This document shows positions 1-12,111 of a stretch of 64,000 nt of DNA, in pieces. The notes beneath the pieces were generated by a model. The model did no database searches, was not told where the DNA came from, and saw only the letters and a list, made by a program, of their open reading frames with translations. This DNA comes from Marsupella aquatica (Eukaryota > Marchantiophyta). The translations under genes and the position numbers were made by a program. Every line of letters starts with the position of its first letter. Position 1 is the stretch's first letter. The stretch spans positions 16,058,001 to 16,122,000 of the forward strand of contig OZ316892.1 in assembly GCA_973895155.1 (NCBI GenBank). Reading direction: 5' to 3'.

Positions 1-780
1 ACCTCCAAGCCGGAGCTCTATCACTTCAGTAGAGCAGCTTCTGGACGGAACCAACTCTAATCAGCCCCACAGAACACAAATGTTAAGGTTCCAAGTCAGA
101 GCTCACTTCAGCCGAGGTGGACATCGCAGCTAGACCATTCAGTATAGGCAGTATGGAGCCTGAGACTACGCTCATTGTTCAGAATTGAGGTGATGAAAGT
201 GAGTTGGCATCAGTGGATACAATGAGAGGGGAAAAAATTCTGACCAAATCGCACCTCTATAATCAGAGAGGTTCTATTTCCAGGGAACTCATTCATTGAC
301 CAGAGTAATATGGCCCACATTTAATTAGACTATGATAGACTCTTCCTCTGCAGACTCAAACTCGAGGAACCCCCACGGATGCCAGCATATACACGAGCTA
401 GAAGCAAGAAGACAAGTCGCAATCTAGCATCTTGGCCAAACACATTCTTCCTGGCGATAGTAACTGCAAGCAAGGGGGAGACAGGGAGAACAAGGAGAAT
501 AGGGAGGCAACTCACAATGGAGCTAGGTAGCTCATGATCAAGCAACTTGCAATTGCAGCAACAGTAGTCTTAGTAGCAAGCGATTGAGCTCCAGGAAATG
601 ACAAAGCCGCAGCTGAGTCCTCAACTGACAAAATGTTCGCCACTCGACCCTCCTTCCAACTGCAACCGCCAGATAGTAGGAATAAGATAGAGAGGTTGCA
701 GCCTTCTCAGTGATCCAATAGCACCTCTCTTACCACCTCCGCTCTTAGCACATCCGCTCGCACCCTCCGCTCGCACCTCC
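1..780. other. Intergenic, no gene recognised
   Basis: I see no convincing coding signal or repeat here. Short open stretches on both strands have no recognisable motifs. Confidence 0.5.
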
Positions 781-960
781 GCTCTCAGCACCTCCTTTGG
801 CACCTGAGCCGCTCTCAGCACCTCCGCTCGCACCTCCGCTTGCACCACCTCCTTTGGCACCTGAGCCGCTCTCAGCACCTCCGCTCGCACCTCCGCTCGC
901 ACCACCTCCTTTGGCACCTGAGCCGCTCTCAGCACCTCTGCTCGCACCGCCGCCCAAACT
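781..960. repeat. 57-bp minisatellite, about 3 copies
   Basis: The word CCTTTGGCACCTGAGCC recurs at 794, 851 and 908, an exact 57-bp period. Because 57 is a multiple of three, every frame stays open, giving artificial Pro/Ala-rich (+ strand) or Gly/Ala/Ser-rich (- strand) reading frames between about 620 and 1190. I treat these as repeat translation and not as genes; a low-complexity protein on the + strand (797-1192) cannot be fully excluded. Confidence 0.85.
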
Positions 961-2267
961 GAAGCTACGTAGCAATCCTCAGCAGTGTGTGACAGAAGCA
1001 CTCCACTCCAGCTCCACTCCGCTCGAGCTCCACTCCAGCTGCTCTCCGCTCGTAGCTCCTCGGCCAGACCGGCGGCCAGAGCAGCTCCCAAATTGCAGCT
1101 CCTGCCCGCCCACAGCTCCTCCCAGTCCTAGAGCTCGTCGTCCACTGCAGCTCACCTCTCCACTCCGCAAGCCGGTCGCCCTCTCAGCTTGAATGCTCTA
1201 GAGCTTTGAAGGTAAACCTTCAAGCTCCAAGCGCAAAACTCCCCTACGCGAAGGAACTGCCCCGATCGCGAAGCACACTCCCCACTTTGTGAGACCACGC
1301 ACAATGTGACGACCTTCAGGCACGACGAATGTCCCCGTAATGGACAAGTGAGTTTTTCTGAAACAAAACCCTCCGAGTTCCCACGCACATTGAACTGAAC
1401 TTTGCACTTTGCTGGCGTGTTTAAACCCTAAACAAAACCCGCGCACCCTAAACTCGTGTCCAAAGGCACACTCACGCACAAAGCATACCTTAACACTTAG
1501 TGACACTTAGTGAACTAAACCCAATGAGCCTCGACCACTTTGCGTTGACATGAGCCGTTGATACACATGTTAGTACCCTAAAGCAAATTGGACACGACAC
1601 TTTGTGAGCAAAGATTAAATGAACGCAACTGTAACCTCTTAGAACGCAACTGTAAATTAACCCTTACACATGCCACTTAGGGAGGGTGGACAAAGAATGG
1701 GGGCCAGACACTACTTTAGCCCTGAATTGAAAATGATATCACCCCAATATTCTTGTCAAAGTTGCCCATGAACTCTAAGGAATCCATTGAGCAGCATAAG
1801 ACTTACTATTATAGAGGCAAGTACTCCCATGCACGTTTAATTAGGCTAGCTAGGATAACTAGCTACAATGCTCTTGACATGAAGACATTTAACTAGTTTT
1901 GCAACCCTAAACCCCCATTCCTTCTATGTGCACCTAGTGCTCCCGACTCCGCAAGTTGCAAGTCAAGGGTTGTAAATGGAACATTCCGTGATGTCTAGAG
2001 TGCATGTAATCCTTCTTGCACTCTATTTCAGAATGCCGTAATGGAGAGTAGCTTATTCAACTTACATATGACTGCCCTACTAGTGTTACAATTGCTACTT
2101 TATCAGAAGTTGTAGGAATGACTTTCACAAATATCCCCCAAAAATCAGTTGATAAAATGTAACAACAATGACTCCCCTAAACTTGGAGTCATGTATTTTT
2201 GAAAGTCTCCCTAAAGTCACAAAGCATAGGGTCTCAAAAGGGGACGTTTTCTTCTAGTGGCTCCACC
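961..2267. other. Intergenic, no gene recognised
   Basis: This is AT-richer sequence with no reading frame showing a recognisable domain. Nothing supports a gene. Confidence 0.5.
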
Positions 2268-3022
2268 TCAGTAGCACGTTGCTGATCGATGACAATCCCC
2301 GAGGGAGATGCTCTTCTGGCGAGCAAGCTCATCAACCCTTGACTCTATTTCTCTATGGTCTCCAATGTCATCTTGAAATCTCTCCATTGGGGGTCCGGTA
2401 TTCCGCCCCTCCAATTTGTTCATCTTAAGATGATCCCGTGTCCTTTGAGAATCCCATCTCGAGAATCCGTCCCTCTCAACACCTGAAGGTTTAAGTCCAT
2501 ACCAACTTTGCGCATTACCTGTACCTTCAGTCGTGCCTTCTCTTTGCAAATGGGAATGTCCAAAGTTGGATTTAGCTCTGACATCTTGACTTGGTGCACC
2601 ATGCACTAAAGCAGCTCCCTAGCCAAGTGTATCAGCAACATGTCCCTACAAGCGCAAACCACCTCCGGGTCGATCACTGGAATAAGACCAGTGGTTTGCT
2701 CCACCCTCCGCATCCGTCCGTTCATTACCTGAATACGCATGCCCCGGGCCCATGCCACGGCCCTCCATGCGGCCGGAGTTCCGATAGCGTGACATTCGTT
2801 TGCTCACCCTCCCAAGTTGAAGCCAAGCCTAGTAACCCAACCCAAAAGCAAGCAAAATGGCTGTCTCGCTTGGCAGTCCCACAATTTTGCTTTACCCAAG
2901 ACTTATTCAAGCGCATAAGAGATAAAAAAGGTGAGAGCTCACCCAATCCAGAGCACTTCCAGGTTGATCGCTCCATGCACCCCAAATTCTCCTCCGTAAG
3001 AAGTTGTTTTCTCTCCTTCTAA
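2268..3022. other. Unassigned open stretches, possible old transposon remnant
   Basis: A - strand frame of 112 codons (2606 to 2268), an adjoining - strand frame up to 2985 and a + strand frame of 143 codons (2591-3022) overlap here. The - strand translation is rich in charged residues and loosely resembles degraded plant gag or linker sequence. I see no diagnostic motif such as a zinc knuckle or protease active site. I do not call a gene. Confidence 0.2.
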
Positions 3023-3639
3023 TCACCGCTTACACCACGGGCTATAATCAAGTTCTTCTCCTAATGCACTTTCTACTCCAGATTTAACTTCCTTATGAAA
3101 ACCAAGAATCCCGTGCAAAGTTTACCAAGGAAACAAGGGTCGTTCTTCTTCCTCGTCCCTCTTTCCCTGCGTTCCCAACCCTAACATGTTCCAGGTTTTC
3201 TTCCTTCTCCGAGCCACACTGAATTTGCTTTCACTTCTTACCACAATAGTAACACTCCCTCAATGAGGAGTAATTATCTTAGCATCCTATAACCTTTAAT
3301 CTATCCTACCTCCTCCCGCCCTCCAAATCCAAGTACAGCCAGCACACACTTTCAGCTCCGCCAATTCATTGTATCAGCTTAGCAGTCAAATTGTCACAAA
3401 ACTTAATTCCTCCATATTTAACCTTCCATTGATAATCCAAACTAAGAGATTATCTTAACCAGATTGATTTCCTCTATCTTTTGAGCGTTCTCTTTTGTAC
3501 GAGCACACACCAAGACCAATGGCAAAACCATCGGTTACCGCCTTGCTGAAAATTGATTTCACTTCATCCCACACACATTCCTTGGATGAACATGGGGGTC
3601 CACGGAGTAATTGAAGCTACAAAAAAACATTAAAGGTGA

Positions 3640-4356
3640 CTAAGTTCAAAATGACATTCAAAGATAGGAAGCCTACTTTGGATATTCATATATGTTGTGA
3701 TGCTCTATGAAAACTAGGGATACTAGGCTCATTGGAAAGCACATTTAAAGGTGCCCCCCTTATGATACCAGGATTGGCAATTGTCACCCAATGGAGGGAT
3801 CAAAGATCACCGAGTGCAAAAAACCCTATAAGCAACTAACTTTGCAAGTTTTATTTGCATTGTTGCATGCAAGGGAAAATTGGTGATGTTGGACTCAATG
3901 AAAAGCACATCTCATGGCACTTCCAATGCTACCAAAATAGACAATTGTATTTCAGTAGTAAAGGAGAAGTCAAAAGTCAAACGTCATAAATTACAAAAAG
4001 TCTACAAACATTCAACAAAAGGCAACTGAGTTTGATGCTCAACAGAAATTGGCAATGTTGAGCTTGTTGGGAAGCACATCTCAAGGCGCTTCAAATAGTA
4101 CCAGGATTGACAATTATCCAACCTTAATCAGGGAGAGGTCAAAGGTTGATCCTGCTGATGGTAGAAAATAACATTCAAAAGAAGGTATCCAGGGAAAGCA
4201 ATGGTTGATCCAAATTGTGGAAAATCTACAAGTTTTCAAGAAAAGACAAATGATTGTGTGTGCAATGATGCTCAACAAAATTTGAAGATCTTGGGCTCAT
4301 TGGAAAGCACATCGCAAGACTCTTCTAATGGGAGTGTTCATAAAATGAGAGATAAC
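3640..4356. repeat. Degenerate tandem repeat, unit about 168 bp
   Basis: The anchor GGCTCATTGGAAAGCACAT and diverged versions of it occur near 3726, 3891, 4061 and 4294. They are followed by related words (CAAGGCGCTTC, ACCAGGATTGACAATT). Spacings are about 166, 170 and 233 bp. This looks like an old satellite-type array. The left end of the MULE lies immediately after the last unit, so the element probably inserted into or beside it. Confidence 0.65.
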
Positions 4357-4480
4357 GGGTATGATAGCCACGACAGAAAACAGAAAACAGAAAACCTGTT
4401 ACCAGGGGTTTATTTTCTGTTAACAGGGAAATTGTACCTGTTACCAATAAGCTTGTCCCTGTTACCAGTTTTGCCTGAAC
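4357..4480 (+). repeat. Left terminal inverted repeat and subterminal motifs of the MULE
   Basis: It begins GGGTATGATAGCCACGACAG, followed by A-rich AAACAG words and CTGTTACCAG motifs at 4396, 4438 (variant) and 4459, plus CTGTTAACAG at 4427. The order resembles the MITE end at 19470, which starts GGGTATAACCACCGTGACAG. Repeated subterminal words in MULEs are usually transposase-binding sites; that role is inferred here. Confidence 0.75.
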
Positions 4481-4486
4481 CATAAC

Positions 4487-4527
4487 GTGCATATCCACCA
4501 CTCTAAGGTGCATATCCACCACTCTAA
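4487..4527. repeat. 21-bp direct repeat, two copies
   Basis: GTGCATATCCACCACTCTAA occurs at 4487-4506 and again at 4508-4527, just inside the left end of the MULE. It may belong to the subterminal region. Confidence 0.85.
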
Positions 4528-5034
4528 TGGCATAATTTTTCGGGGGGCAATAAAGTTTAAAACAAACAATTATTTTGTGCCATCCGATGGATGAAGTGTA
4601 CTATCAATCCTCCATTGACACAACAATTTATTGTAGAAGATAAAAAACATGGTATTAGGAGTGTGCCTAAAGAAACATTCATGCAAATCAATCTATTTTC
4701 ATCGGCAAATAGTGACCCTTAGAGTGGGACCCACCATAGCACATGTCAATCGTGGAGTCCAAATGAACCCAATCTAAAGGAGTTGATTAAATGGACCTTG
4801 TAACGTCACAAACAAATGACAAATCACATCCTCGAGGCTTTGAAGACAGTAGACAATTTAATCAACTTACACATTTTAAATAAAACAAGAGGTCATTCTT
4901 CCACAATGCACGTACATAATGAAGCAATGAATATCCGGTTTCCTAGAACCAGCGCCTGGCGCTAACCAACAAAGTCTCAATAAAACAACTAAAATATCTG
5001 TTGGAAAAAGACAAAATAGGGAATAACCGTTATA
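4528..5034. other. MULE noncoding left arm
   Basis: This lies between the left end and the 3' end of the transposase. It holds one AGCGCC-N-GGCGCT dyad (4951) and no reading frame I recognise. Confidence 0.5.
4951..4963. promoter_or_regulatory. GCGC dyad 1 (AGCGCC-T-GGCGCT)
   Basis: A perfect copy, about 100 bp downstream of the transposase stop codon. Confidence 0.85.
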
Positions 5035-6641
5035 TTGAACGACGACCTATTGGGCAGTTTCGATCTCTCTCATAAGCCATTCAAGTTCTGCCTCTCCAGC
5101 ACAAGCCTGACTTCGCCTAAAGTCAAAATAGATTGGCTGCAAAGAGTCGACTCCTCAATCTCAAGTTTGAAAACATTTATGTACACCCAGTATAGATGTT
5201 TGCAAGGCATGTACGACTTGCCACGCGAATGTCGGAGGAAGAAGTCTTCACAAGAGCAAGCGGGGAAGATACAGATTTGGACGAAGTATGTGCTTGGTGA
5301 TCGATGGTTCTCATGGGTTCGAATTCGAAATTGCTTTCCAAAAGCATTTCCGGTCTGAACATTCCATTCCCCATCCAAACTCATCACTTCTTGTCGTGCA
5401 GACTCCATTCGCTTCGTGTGACCCACAGTGAGATTAGACTGAGGCCTTGAGTTCCTCCCATTTCGACTACCAAGTCGGAGATTCGGCTCCAAAAACCTTA
5501 TTGTTTCTGGGAACATGTTAACATTTATCCTGAGGTCAAAAGCAGATGGCGCAGATTGACTCAATCCTGTTGTTCACGCTAATACAAGTCCTTGCTCTTC
5601 CAGGAATGTAATTTCAGAAGGAGACAGGCTTGTACCCTTCAGAACAGGCAAAATGTCAGGAAAAGGAGGAAGCTTCTGAACACCACGACGCGGATGACTC
5701 TTGTAACACGCTTGGTTCGGGAAAAACCAAATCATTTCGGAGATGGGTTCGCCCCTGAAGAGACGATGGCCCTTCATGACAATTCTGACAACACCTTCAG
5801 ACGAATGGAAGCCAACCTTCTTGATACGATTTCGACACTCATCGCGATCCAAACTCCCATTCAGTGTACCATTGCATTGCGGACCTGCTCCATACTTCGA
5901 TGTCCGTCGCAACTGCCACTGCCCCGGAGGGACATCCTTCTCTAGCACAATCGTGCGTGGAAGTTGATTCTGAAGTGTTGCTGGGGCACTGAGCGGAGGT
6001 TTTGAGGATCTTGTTGTTCGGGTTGTTTGAGGAGTATAGTCCAGTGAATCAGTATCACTCTCTGATGTGACCATACCTGAGAGATTCACCACCTTTGTGA
6101 CAGGATGATCAGAACTTGAGGGAATAGAAGAAAAGTCAATTCTGTTCAGGTTCTTCCTTTTCAAACCACGAGTATTTGGTGTGGTTATTAGAACGGTGTC
6201 ATGCCGATGGGAATCTTGTGGAGAGACAGTCCCAGTTGCATGTCCCTTCCTCTTCATTGACTTTGTCATTATATCTCCATTCAGGGGAGTACTTCTTTCC
6301 AAATCGAATTCTGCTGCGTTAGATAGAAGCATATTAGTCGCTTCTTCAAACAATCTTGGCAAACCTGCTTGATCGGCGGAACGGAACGCCAATTCCCATA
6401 TAGTTGGCCCCTTCCCCCGGTTCAAGCCTTTACGGTATGCACTGTATCCGGCAACTTGAGACAGAGCACGGTTTTGGTCAACTTCGCAAGCTTCATAAAG
6501 ACCGACCTTTTTCTTTGTAGCCGAGGCTTTCATGGACGCATGCCTTGATTTTGACCCTGTACAGTTGGGGATCAAGGCACCTTCCTCAGCGCTTTTGCTC
6601 TGCCATACGAAAATGTCAACCATAAGTAGTATTATATTACC

Positions 6642-6654
6642 AGCGCCCGGCACT
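6642..6654. promoter_or_regulatory. GCGC dyad 2 (AGCGCC-C-GGCACT)
   Basis: One mismatch, a G-to-A change in the right arm at a CG site. It lies in the transposase intron. Confidence 0.8.
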
Positions 6655-6775
6655 GGCAACATAAATATGTAGAACAGGCCTGAAATACAATTTCAATGTT
6701 TAATACTGAATTCTAACTACATATTGGCTTCAATTTCTTGTACTACTTGTTTTGACGTGTATGGAGAAAATAACC

Positions 6776-6788
6776 AGCGCCTGGCGCT
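6776..6788. promoter_or_regulatory. GCGC dyad 3 (AGCGCC-T-GGCGCT)
   Basis: A perfect copy in the transposase intron. Confidence 0.85.
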
Positions 6789-9099
6789 AATATGAAGTTG
6801 ATGAACATTACAGTCTAGATAGATGGATGCCTTACCACTCGAATAAAATTGCCCCATTGGCGCCAGCGAACAACCCACCAAGATATCCAGCTTTGCAGCA
6901 TCTTCAGCTTTCCGGGGACACAGTTTCCTGATTGCCACCACACAACAATCTCTCGGGACACCCGGTATGCTGCCACAAATGATGGAGCATTTCTCAATTT
7001 CTCCCAAAGTCTCCGATGCTCCGATTGACATTCTTCCAGTACTCCTTCCTTGGAATGACGATGAAAAGATTGATAAAAGTGAAATGCATCAGAGCGCTCC
7101 CTCTCCGGGTCCGGGTGTCCACCAAAAAAAACATTTCGCACTGCATTCCATCCAGCTTGTGCATTGTTGGCCATAAATCCTTGGATGACAACCTCCTGAA
7201 GTTCATTTTCTTTGCAAACCTCAATCATCACTCTCCATGCCTTTTCGAAGGACTCAGTGTCTTCACCTTTCAACTCGCATGTGAAAATTGTACACAGTGC
7301 ACGGAAATTGTGGTTGTAGACGTGTGCGCTGAAAGTAAACCAATCCGTGGTGACACGCTGCATCACATCAAAACTTACCCAGGCTTCTTCGAGTCTTCCA
7401 CCCGGTTGCATCTGCCTCAAAAGATCCACACCGGAACCGTGACCTTTCACGGTCATTTTAAAGATGTGAGGCCTATCGTTCTGACATCCCTGACCTGGAA
7501 GCAAATACCTCTGGAGAAACAACACATGAATCCTCCTCTGCATTTGCGAGAGAAAATCTAATTCACCCCGACCTTTTTGGTCTATCCTAACGCTCCGACA
7601 AAGAGATGCAAACTTCTGCGGAGTGGAAAGGATCATCAGAGACTTCCATATTTCAGTTTCTTCGATATCGACCATGTCGTCAACATGTTCGCAGAGAGAT
7701 TTCACTAAGGACCCTGTAGCAGAATTCAAGATCCCTGCCGGTTTTGACAGAGGATTGGCTTCATGTTTTTTTTTAATTAGATCCTCAGCTATCTTCTCCG
7801 CACTCCTACAGAAGGTTTTTCTACCTGGATGGTTGTGCTCACCTATATGAATTGCCAGGCGGGATATATGACTGCATGTTTCCGCATCAAGTAATACTTG
7901 GGGGTACATGTAAAACAAACGGGCAGGGCAGTACTTCACACAAAAAGGAATCTGTTCGCAGTAATGACAAACAACACCTCCCTCTTCGATGAAAGATCCC
8001 ACAGCATACTGACCACTGAGCTTTGGAGTACCCTGCCATGCCTTAGCATTTGCCTTCTTCTTCCTTTGGAAATAGTCGCAGGACTTGTTCCTGCATTCAA
8101 TGAATCCTGTACAAGTAACCTTCCCAAACTGCCAAAGGTTTTTAGGATGAACAGTTGCAGTTGTTGGAAATATGCGTGTCCAAATGTAACAATCTTTGGC
8201 ACGATCCATGTCCCTAAGCCTAGAGCCTTTAGAGAGCATCTTATCAATGGGCGGCAACTCAACACGACGTTACCATTGTACTTAGTTGGCAGACAGGACA
8301 CTTGTTCATGCCTGAAATGACCCACTGATATGAACCGTGACAACTCACTATGACCAGTTGATTTGAGTAACGTATCCATCGCACTGCGCCGGTACACGAC
8401 CTCCAACTGCTTAGAGCTTCCTGGAGTCTCAGCTTTCACGACAACAGGGAGTGGGCTTTTCTTCTTCGACGGTGGACTTAGAGTACGATCTCCATCCTCA
8501 CTTGAAGAAATCTCAACCACATCACATGGAACCGGCGGGAAACTGGACAGTCCTGCATGCTATCTTAAACAAACCGAGTACGAGATCCCTACGTAGAGAT
8601 GCCAAAACCGTTCACCATCATCGACATTGAACGTTGCAGCATCCTCGATATCATCAATGGATTCGAGCTCTCGAACAATGGCCTCAATGTCATTCATCTT
8701 CAAATCAAATCTCCCGCAGAGATACCTCTCCCGGACCTACTTGTACGTATCTTCCATGGGGACGGGGATAGTCACAATATCTTCAGAACCGAATCGAGAA
8801 AGAACGATAGACCGAGACATGGTGAACAAAAACAAAAACCGAGGGCTATAGCGTTTGAAAGAAGAAAAGTTCATGGTATTGTTCAGCTTATATCTGTCGA
8901 ACCTGGGAATTTGACGTTAACCGATCCGTTTGTATACGACATAAAACATTGACGATGGAGGATCCGTTGGCACCATAAATGATTTTTGTCGTTTTTTCCT
9001 CGAGAAGTCCGGATGTCAGACACGAACATATTGCTAAAAAGATCACCAACCTTACTTAAACAGACCATAAGATATGACAAGGTATTGTCAAATTTTAGT

Positions 9100-9112
9100 A
9101 GCGCCTGGCGCT
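9100..9112. promoter_or_regulatory. GCGC dyad 4 (AGCGCC-T-GGCGCT)
   Basis: A perfect copy, 280 bp upstream of the transposase start. Confidence 0.85.
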
Positions 9113-9162
9113 AACTAAAATACGCCACCAAAAATGTGTCTGAAATCTCGACATTCCAAACT

Positions 9163-9175
9163 AGCGCCCGACGCT
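9163..9175. promoter_or_regulatory. GCGC dyad 5 (AGCGCC-C-GACGCT)
   Basis: One G-to-A mismatch. It lies in the divergent promoter region. Confidence 0.8.
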
Positions 9176-9297
9176 AGTATAGAATAAATTCCCTTAAAAT
9201 GAACATTATGACCACATACCAGGTGGTAATTGGGAATAAATGGTGCCTTCAAAGGATGGTTTTGATTGATTATGGATGATAAATGAACATTTATACT

Positions 9298-9310
9298 AGC
9301 GCCGGGCGCT
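9298..9310. promoter_or_regulatory. GCGC dyad 6 (AGCGCC-G-GGCGCT)
   Basis: A perfect copy. The symmetry extends to 19 bp, ACT on the left and AGT on the right. Confidence 0.85.
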
Positions 9311-9443
9311 AGTATTACATTTGAGAAATATTTCTCCGTAAATGATGTACTGAAGGATACTTTAATAAAATATGGGGGTGGAAAGGCCGAAATTTATGTC
9401 AGCTCCTTCAAAAAAGACCTCTAAATTTCTTCCAGTTTATACT

Positions 9444-9456
9444 AGCGCCGGGCGCT
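9444..9456. promoter_or_regulatory. GCGC dyad 7 (AGCGCC-G-GGCGCT)
   Basis: A perfect copy in the divergent promoter region. Confidence 0.85.
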
Positions 9457-9505
9457 ATTATAAGCATACTCTAAATTGTTCACCTTGATGGTCATCATTA
9501 ATGCT

Positions 9506-9518
9506 AGCGCCCGGCGCT
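9506..9518. promoter_or_regulatory. GCGC dyad 8 (AGCGCC-C-GGCGCT)
   Basis: A perfect copy, about 265 bp upstream of the ParB-like gene start. Confidence 0.85.
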
Positions 9519-10534
9519 AGTATTGATATGATGTTAGGAAATGTCTTTAACGGTAACATTCAACGGTAACTTATGACTTCCGTGTGTGTTACGCATCTTC
9601 TACCGTTTGATTTTGGTAATTAAACCTTCCGTATACAGACGTTGGAAACCGCCAAACATCAGAGCTAATGGCTTTCCTCTAGGTTATGTCATCCTCCCGC
9701 TAGAATATATTACACGTTCAGAGATGATTATAGTTCCATAATTTCATTGTACGATAGTTCGTACGCTTCTAGAAGGAAGACGATGGAGGTATTCCCCTCT
9801 TCTTCTAGAGGGTATAGTGTGGTTCCTGACCAGGAGCGAGCTTATTCTGAATCTTCGCAGTCTTCGTTTACTGGTTCAGTCTATACACGTCATGTAACTC
9901 GTTCCTCAAAGTTGTTGCCGCTCACTTCTGTCAGCGGTGTTTTGGGTCCAAATCCTTTGCGAAGAAAGATGGACAACGTAGACATAATTGCGATCCAGGA
10001 TGTTGCGGATTGCGCGCTTGCTGAGACTGATCTCATTTCGAAGCATGTCATGTCTTTTGGAAAGGATTCTCGTGGATTTGACAAGGAGCCGCCTCGAATC
10101 CCTCTGTGTCGATTGGTTCACATGGAGGTGGTTCGTACTCTGCAGAAAGACAGCTCTTCCATCGAGAAGCTGAAAGACTCTTTTCGTAGTATGGGTTACA
10201 ACTCTTCGATAGGGATGCGTTTCTATGTGCAGCCAACGGATGAGAACGGAATTGTTCTGACCTGTACCCAGGACATTCGTGATTCATGGGATCCAATATG
10301 GCAATTGGAGAACAAGAAGTTTGAGGCTGAATGCGAGGCTGACCCGGATTTTCTCGTCTTGAAGGATAAGATGTTCTCTGTATTTGATGGAAATCACAGG
10401 CTGTACTCCTGGACGCTTGTAACAGAGGAGAACCCGGACAATCCAAAATATCATCCTCGTGTGCTCTGTACAATATTTAAAGGAGACAAGGGATCTCTCA
10501 TTGAAATTGAGGCAGCTATGCACACCATGAATCA

Positions 10535-10658
10535 GTAAGTTCTCATGATTTCCAGTTCTTTCTTTAAATCTTGCGAGTGCTGTATTTACTAGCGCTCGGC
10601 GCTGCTTATACATGAATTGTTTTTCATGGACTCTTACTCTCAACGTTTGTTCGTGTAG
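10535..10658 (+). other. Intron 1 of the ParB-like gene, with one dyad
   Basis: GTAAGT donor at 10535, TGTAG acceptor ending at 10658, 124 bp. Splicing rebuilds a CAG codon and continues as QLGQAVVEP. It contains the dyad at 10591. Confidence 0.8.
10591..10603. promoter_or_regulatory. GCGC dyad 9 (AGCGCT-C-GGCGCT)
   Basis: One C-to-T mismatch. It lies within intron 1. Confidence 0.8.
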
Positions 10659-12019
10659 GCTTGGCCAAGCAGTTGTAGAGCCTTCCTGGATCCTGGATGC
10701 AGACAGAATCAAACGAATTCTGGCGCATGACCTTGAGTATTACAGTAAACTGATTGACCCGGGTAATTTCAAGAAGTTTGAAAGCATTCGGCTGAAAACT
10801 CGGAAGGGGTCATGGTATACGAAGAAGATGCCACAAGAAGCACTTGTTTACATTCTTTGTGAGAATAAGATAAAGTCGTACTCGCATCAATTCAAACTCG
10901 ACATGGAGGCAGCGGAGGCTCAAGGGAGTCCATGGTCGGCGGACGAGATTTCAAAACGGCATGCGGCCATGATGAAAGACGCAACCAAAGATTGGGCAGT
11001 GAAGTCTTCAAAAATTACGCCCTTATTAAGTCCTGAATTTGAAGATTTCCTCAGTACATGTGCAGAAATGTATGCTGTCACAGAGAGAAACAAGAGAGAG
11101 AAGAAGCCTGACACCGTTGTATGTACGATGGACCGCGCACGATTGTTCACCGCTGTTTCTGCTCTAGACCCAAAGTTACGAAGCACTTTACTTGTGGCAC
11201 ATTGCAATCCTGAGCTGCGGAGACAGTTTTTTCACCCAGCAAGTGTTAACGATGATCCAGTCAAACAGTGGTGCCACACTTGGATCACTTGGAATAGTGT
11301 GGAGGGAATTGCTGCTGGCATGTTACATTCATGTCTACGTGAAGTTGAGCAAACCATGCCCGCGAATAGATTGGAAGAGTGGAATTGTAGTTCATTTGAT
11401 GATCTAGTTTAGTTTGTTACAAATGAATTCAAGAGATTTGGTGATTCCGTGAAGAATAAGTTCTTTCACACTATGTGGCCTTCAAAGTACCCTGACAAAG
11501 AAGATTACACCCAGAGAAACCAGAAGCGAGCGAAGAGGTTTGTGTATAGGTTCTACATGCACATGGAGGTAACCAAACCTGATTACTTCTGGGCATATCC
11601 TGCAGCTTTTATGAAGTGGATTTCAATAAGTGAAGATGATGCCTTGGCTGATTTGTACTCTATGTACCCCACGGAGGGCATATTTCCTCCGAGACCAATG
11701 ACAGAATGGGAGAGAACTCACTGCCCCTAGTATCTAGATACAGATAGATGGGATTCTCCTTTTGATCAAAGGGAAAAAGATGCCTTCCATAAGCTTTCAA
11801 AGTCTCAGATACCAGCAAAACTTGTGTCCGACATGAAGCAGGGTCTACTTGACGATGTAGACAAGTCTGCCACAAACTTGCAAACTATCTGTGAAACAAC
11901 TATTGTGCATGTGGACCGGAGTCGCAAACCTCGTGCGAAAGCCAAAGCGGAGCTAGCAGCACCGAGCGAGTCTACTAAATCTGGAAAGAAGAGTAAGTAT
12001 TGCTATCCATGATTTTGCC

Positions 12020-12032
12020 AGCGCCATGCGCT
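12020..12032. promoter_or_regulatory. GCGC dyad 10 (AGCGCC-A-TGCGCT)
   Basis: One mismatch (G to T). It lies within intron 2. Confidence 0.75.
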
Positions 12033-12111
12033 GGCAAAAGAATTCCGTTGAGGGTATTCTCTTTCTTGGTTATTAGGCTTCGGTTGCGACTTAAGTGAAT
12101 TGCATTTGGTT

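Larger units (their letters stand above)
6600..6835 (-). other. Transposase intron containing two dyads
   Basis: The donor GTAAGG follows 6836 and the acceptor AG ends at 6600. Both flanking exons are in phase 0, so the reading frame continues from GNFIRV into SKSAEE. The intron holds dyads at 6642 and 6776, while the neighbouring exons have none. Confidence 0.75.
5070..8820 (-). pseudogene. MULE transposase with WRKY-GCM1 finger, DDE core and SWIM finger, inactivated
   Basis: The gene reads from ATG at 8820 leftwards. An N-terminal part with a linker (VVYRRSAMDTLL) precedes a zinc-binding segment (CTGFIECRNKSC, VCHYC, then HIGEHNHP) of the WRKY-GCM1 kind found in MULEs and FAR1-type proteins. 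Next comes an RNase H-like core: FDVMQRVT holds the first Asp, and MANNAQAGWNAV is where the second Asp is expected but Asn is present. The C-terminal part has a CSC...CKH SWIM finger near 5200. An intron at 6600-6835 fits in phase (GTAAGG donor, GGCAG acceptor). Damage: TAG at 8737-8739, TAG at 8560-8562, a one-base loss near 8262 (judged against the copy at 16.9 kb) and TGA at 5574-5576. It would have cut and pasted the element in the nucleus; this copy should not be functional. Confidence 0.85.
8821..9782. promoter_or_regulatory. Divergent intergenic region with five GCGC dyads
   Basis: The transposase (leftwards from 8820) and the ParB-like gene (rightwards from 9783) start on opposite sides of this 962-bp region, so it must hold both promoters. 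Five dyads cluster between 9100 and 9518, the densest group in the element, followed by two AACGGTAAC words near 9550-9570. A related AACGGT-rich stretch lies upstream of the second transposase copy near 16.37 kb. No TATA box could be assigned with confidence. Confidence 0.65.
9940..10700 (+). other. ParB/sulfiredoxin-like domain of the fusion gene
   Basis: The segment runs from about PLRRKMDN through DGNHRLYSW (near 10390) to EIEAAMHTMNQ, with the last residues over the exon 1/2 junction. The pattern of strand, helix, DGNHR loop, strand and a helix ending in N matches the ParB N-terminal/sulfiredoxin fold from memory. Family members bind palindromic DNA (ParB) or act as nucleases or ATP-using enzymes. 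Which activity applies is not visible. Confidence 0.6.

Noticed and set aside
621-1192. Open frames on both strands rich in Gly/Ala/Ser or Pro/Ala
   Set aside because: They are translations of the 57-bp minisatellite, which is a multiple of three and leaves all frames open.
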